Below, in pieces: positions 7,889-10,604 of a DNA stretch of 10,604 nucleotides. Origin of the DNA: Thoreauomyces humboldtii (taxonomy: Eukaryota; Chytridiomycota; Chytridiomycetes; Spizellomycetales; Powellomycetaceae); contig JADGJA010000730.1 of NCBI GenBank assembly GCA_027596035.1, forward strand, positions 1 through 10,604, in the 5' to 3' direction. Position numbers and translations under genes: made by a program. Below the pieces are notes generated by a model that was not told where the DNA came from, ran no database searches, and saw only the letters and a list, made by a program, of their open reading frames with translations. Numbering within the stretch: the stretch's first letter is position 1; every line of letters begins with the position of its first letter.

Positions 7889-9964
7889 ATGGCAGACGAA
7901 CTAGACGATCTGTACGGAGAGAGCGTCCTCAAGGAACAAGGTAGGTAAACATGGTCGCAGCTTCCAAGCTCAGCACGTCTCCTTTGTAACTGACCTGAAC
8001 CTTTCATGTCCCCTTCTTCGTGATCTTGGCAGAACCTTCCTCCTCGACACATCCCGCGACGACGACAGCGACCGAGGAAGACGACGTCGACGATGCGCCA
8101 TACGAACCCCCAGACGACGAGGACGATGGTCCGGCTGCTGTAGATCCAGTCGATCCGCAAATGTATCCAAGTCTCCCCTCCACCTCACGCGTGTGGGGTC
8201 GCTGTTATGTTGAAACGAGAGAAACTTGGATCCTTGCAGACCTGCGGACGCTGGGGCCATCATCGAACCGGACGACGACGAGGAGGACGATGAGGATAGC
8301 GACGATGTGAGCACACCCGCCGTTCTCGGGGGGCCCTTTCAATCTCGGCGGGAAACGGGAATGCTGACCCGGGAGGTCGGGTTGGGATGATGATGACAGG
8401 ATATCGAGATCGTGATGGATGCGGGGGCGCCTTCCGCCGCGCCGTTGCCCAGCGTCGCGCCGTCGGCTCCAACCCCGTCTTCTCAACAGACGGCCGCGTC
8501 AGGTGTGCCGTCCGCGGTTGTTGCTGCTGCCAGGTGAGAAAGGGAACACCGAGGAGATTGGGAAGGTACTTGGAATGATCGGACTGAACGGCCCGAAACC
8601 CCTTCATCATGGTTTATTTCGCCTTCCCCAGCGCTCCTGTCGTGAAACCAAGTCCAATAACACGAACGCAGGTCAAGGTCGGACAGGCCATCCCGCGGCA
8701 AGGTACGGGAAACCGGATGTGTCCGATTCTTTCTCGTTCCAAATTCCTTTATGCCCTGAAACTCACATGTTTTCCCGTCTCTTAGATGGAACACTCGCAC
8801 CCCCGGTGAAACCCCCAGTCATTCAAAAAGCGGTGGTGGACGTGGACGAGATCGGAACCTTTGACGGGTCGGAACTCTACAACGTGGACCTCGAGACCCT
8901 GGAGGACAAACCGTGGCGAAGACCGGGAGCCGACATCACCGACTTCTTCAACTACGGTTTCACCGAGCAGACGTGGAAGATGTACTGCGACAAGCAGAAG
9001 GGCGTCAGGGTCGAGTTCCCTCAGCAGGTCCCGCCGTCCAAGGATCTGGGTCATCTCCAGTTTCAACAACAGCAGCAGCAGGCGCTGCACGTGCAACACC
9101 AGATACAGATGCAGATGCAGATGCAGCATCCTCATGCCGGCGTCCCGTTGCCGCCGTTCCCCGGGATGAGAGGACAGCCACAGCAACAACCCCAGCAGAC
9201 GGGATACGAAGTTGGGAGGAAGAGGGGAAGGGAAGACGAGGGTGGGAACGACATGGGTGGGAGCGATGACAGGTAACAAAAACTGCGTGGGGAATACTTT
9301 CGTGTGTCCCGGGGGGGCAAGAAAGGCTGAATCCGCTTCATTTCTAAGGCAAATGCGAGATCCACGGTATTACCCCGAAGGATACGGGAACCCGGACTTT
9401 GGCGTAGCCGCCTCGGGAGGGCCAACGCAACCGCCCATGGGGATGTACGGCGGTGGAGCACCGGTACGTCGAGCGTTCACGCCCCTGGACGTCTTCTCCC
9501 ATCACATGTTCACGACAACTCACACAAAACTTTTTTTTTCCCCTTCTTCAATAGGACGGATACGGTCACATGCCACCACAAGGCTACATGGACCCATACC
9601 AACGTGGAGGAGGAGTCGGCGGTGGACCCCCTCCCATGCCGGCCCGAGGATCCGCTGCACCTTCGAGGAACGCCATGATGCCGGCTCGACCGACTCAGCC
9701 GCAGATGAGGGGAGGACCGGACGGTGGACGACCAGGGTTCTATCCCATGGACATGGATCCTCGTGAGTCCCCCAACCGACGCAGCACAAAAGGCGACCGC
9801 GTCTTCTTTTCTTTCCGATCCAACACGCTGATGCATACCTTGCTCTTTTTATTCTTCGTTTTCTAGAATATCGCGGTTCGCCAGGTGGTGGTGGTAGTGG
9901 GTATCCTCCAAATCCCCGAGATGCGTCGAGACCGCCGCCAGGCTACGGAAGAGATTCGAGGTAG
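7889..9964 (+). CDS. FIP1: Fip1, pre-mRNA 3'-end polyadenylation factor subunit
   Basis: Nine exons: 7889-7940, 8033-8162, 8240-8306, 8400-8533, 8632-8702, 8786-9272, 9349-9463, 9555-9762 and 9867-9964, giving 453 residues with GT-AG introns throughout. Fip1 is a largely disordered subunit of the cleavage and polyadenylation factor that tethers poly(A) polymerase to the complex in the nucleus. The start ATGG has G at -3 and opens MADELDDLYGESVLKEQ. Residues 19-90 are acidic and end in the family motif DSDD-DIEIVMD, which is made across intron 3. A Pro/Ala/Ser linker leads to VKVGQAIPRQ-DGTLAPPVKP. The Fip1 motif lies at about 182-222 (LYNVDLETLEDKPWRRPGAD, then ITDFFNYGFTEQTWKMYCDK). After it come Gln and Met-Gln runs (about 245-265), a basic KRGRED patch near 300, and a Gly/Pro/Met/Arg-rich tail ending GYGRDSR. 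The tail is typical for fungal and animal homologues but variable. The intron after residue 314 is notable because retention stops translation at once. Confidence 0.96.
9064..9126 (+). repeat. CAA/CAG run and CAGATG repeats coding Gln and Met-Gln tracts in Fip1
   Basis: CAACAACAGCAGCAGCAG at 9064-9081 encodes six glutamines. At 9100-9126 an imperfect six-base repeat (CAGATA, then CAGATG three times, then CAG) encodes alternating Gln with Ile or Met. Both lie just downstream of the conserved Fip1 motif and are likely length-variable between strains. Confidence 0.9.
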
Positions 9965-10256
9965 TGGGGATCTGGGCGGGCGCATGGTGGAGGATCGCGT
10001 CGGCTTTTCCTATTGTCATTATCTTTCAAAGTTGCCTACGACAATACCATATCCCGGAGCTCATTGAGACTTCATATCATCGATGCATCATTCCAGAGAG
10101 CAGATCACAAATGAACTCAAATGAGACGAGTTACGAGGGGTGCGCTAAAACGCAAAGCCATTCCGATATTGAATTTCACAGGCGAGCAAAAGGGGTAGGT
10201 AGTGCAAAAAAAAGGGGGTGGAAAAAGCCTGGTGATCAGAGACGGACGGGAATGCT
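9965..10256. other. Convergent intergenic region between FIP1 and polyubiquitin
   Basis: These 292 nt contain the 3' flanks of both genes, whose stop codons face each other. A purine-rich segment around 10186-10223 with a run of eight A is the clearest compositional feature. No gene, tRNA or repeat is apparent. Confidence 0.6.

Positions 10257-10604
<348 letters not shown>

Noticed and set aside
8645..8670. Alternative FIP1 exon 5 start after the CGCAG ending at 8670
   Set aside because: It breaks the frame leading to VKVGQAIPRQ. The acceptor CCCCAG ending at 8631 restores phase and gives SAPVVKPSPITRTQVKVGQA.

Overview
The window looks like nuclear DNA of an intron-rich fungus, most likely a basidiomycete. 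The reasons are compact divergent and convergent genes, short GT-AG introns (mostly 55-107 nt) with CTGAC/CTAAT-like branch sites, and fungal-type Prp4, Fip1 and polyubiquitin proteins. This placement is an inference from gene structure and protein style, not a marker-based identification. All exon joins below were worked out by hand from reading frame, splice signals and protein continuity.

Layout, left to right. 1-345 (+): 3' end of a gene for a PPR-like helical-repeat protein. 572-2715 (+): complete five-exon PRP4, the WD40 subunit of the U4/U6 snRNP, with a large insertion inside the propeller. 2954-4172 (-): a two-exon gene for an unrecognised 344-residue protein with a beta-sandwich-like N-terminus and a coiled coil; it appears as two unrelated ORFs unless a 184-nt intron is removed. 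4583-6933 (-): a 13-exon gene for a 504-residue two-pass membrane protein with a Cache-like extracellular domain and a HAMP-like cytoplasmic segment but no kinase or other output domain. 6934-7888: a 955-nt divergent intergenic region. 7889-9964 (+): complete nine-exon FIP1, a subunit of the mRNA polyadenylation machinery. 10257-10604 (-): 3' end of a polyubiquitin gene, with one full repeat and part of another.

Prp4 and Fip1 both act in nuclear mRNA processing and ubiquitin is general housekeeping, but nothing suggests an operon-like unit; the genes look independently transcribed. The least ordinary item is the kinase-less Cache/HAMP receptor-like protein, followed by the split coiled-coil gene. 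No mobile element, CRISPR array, tRNA or rRNA was seen.
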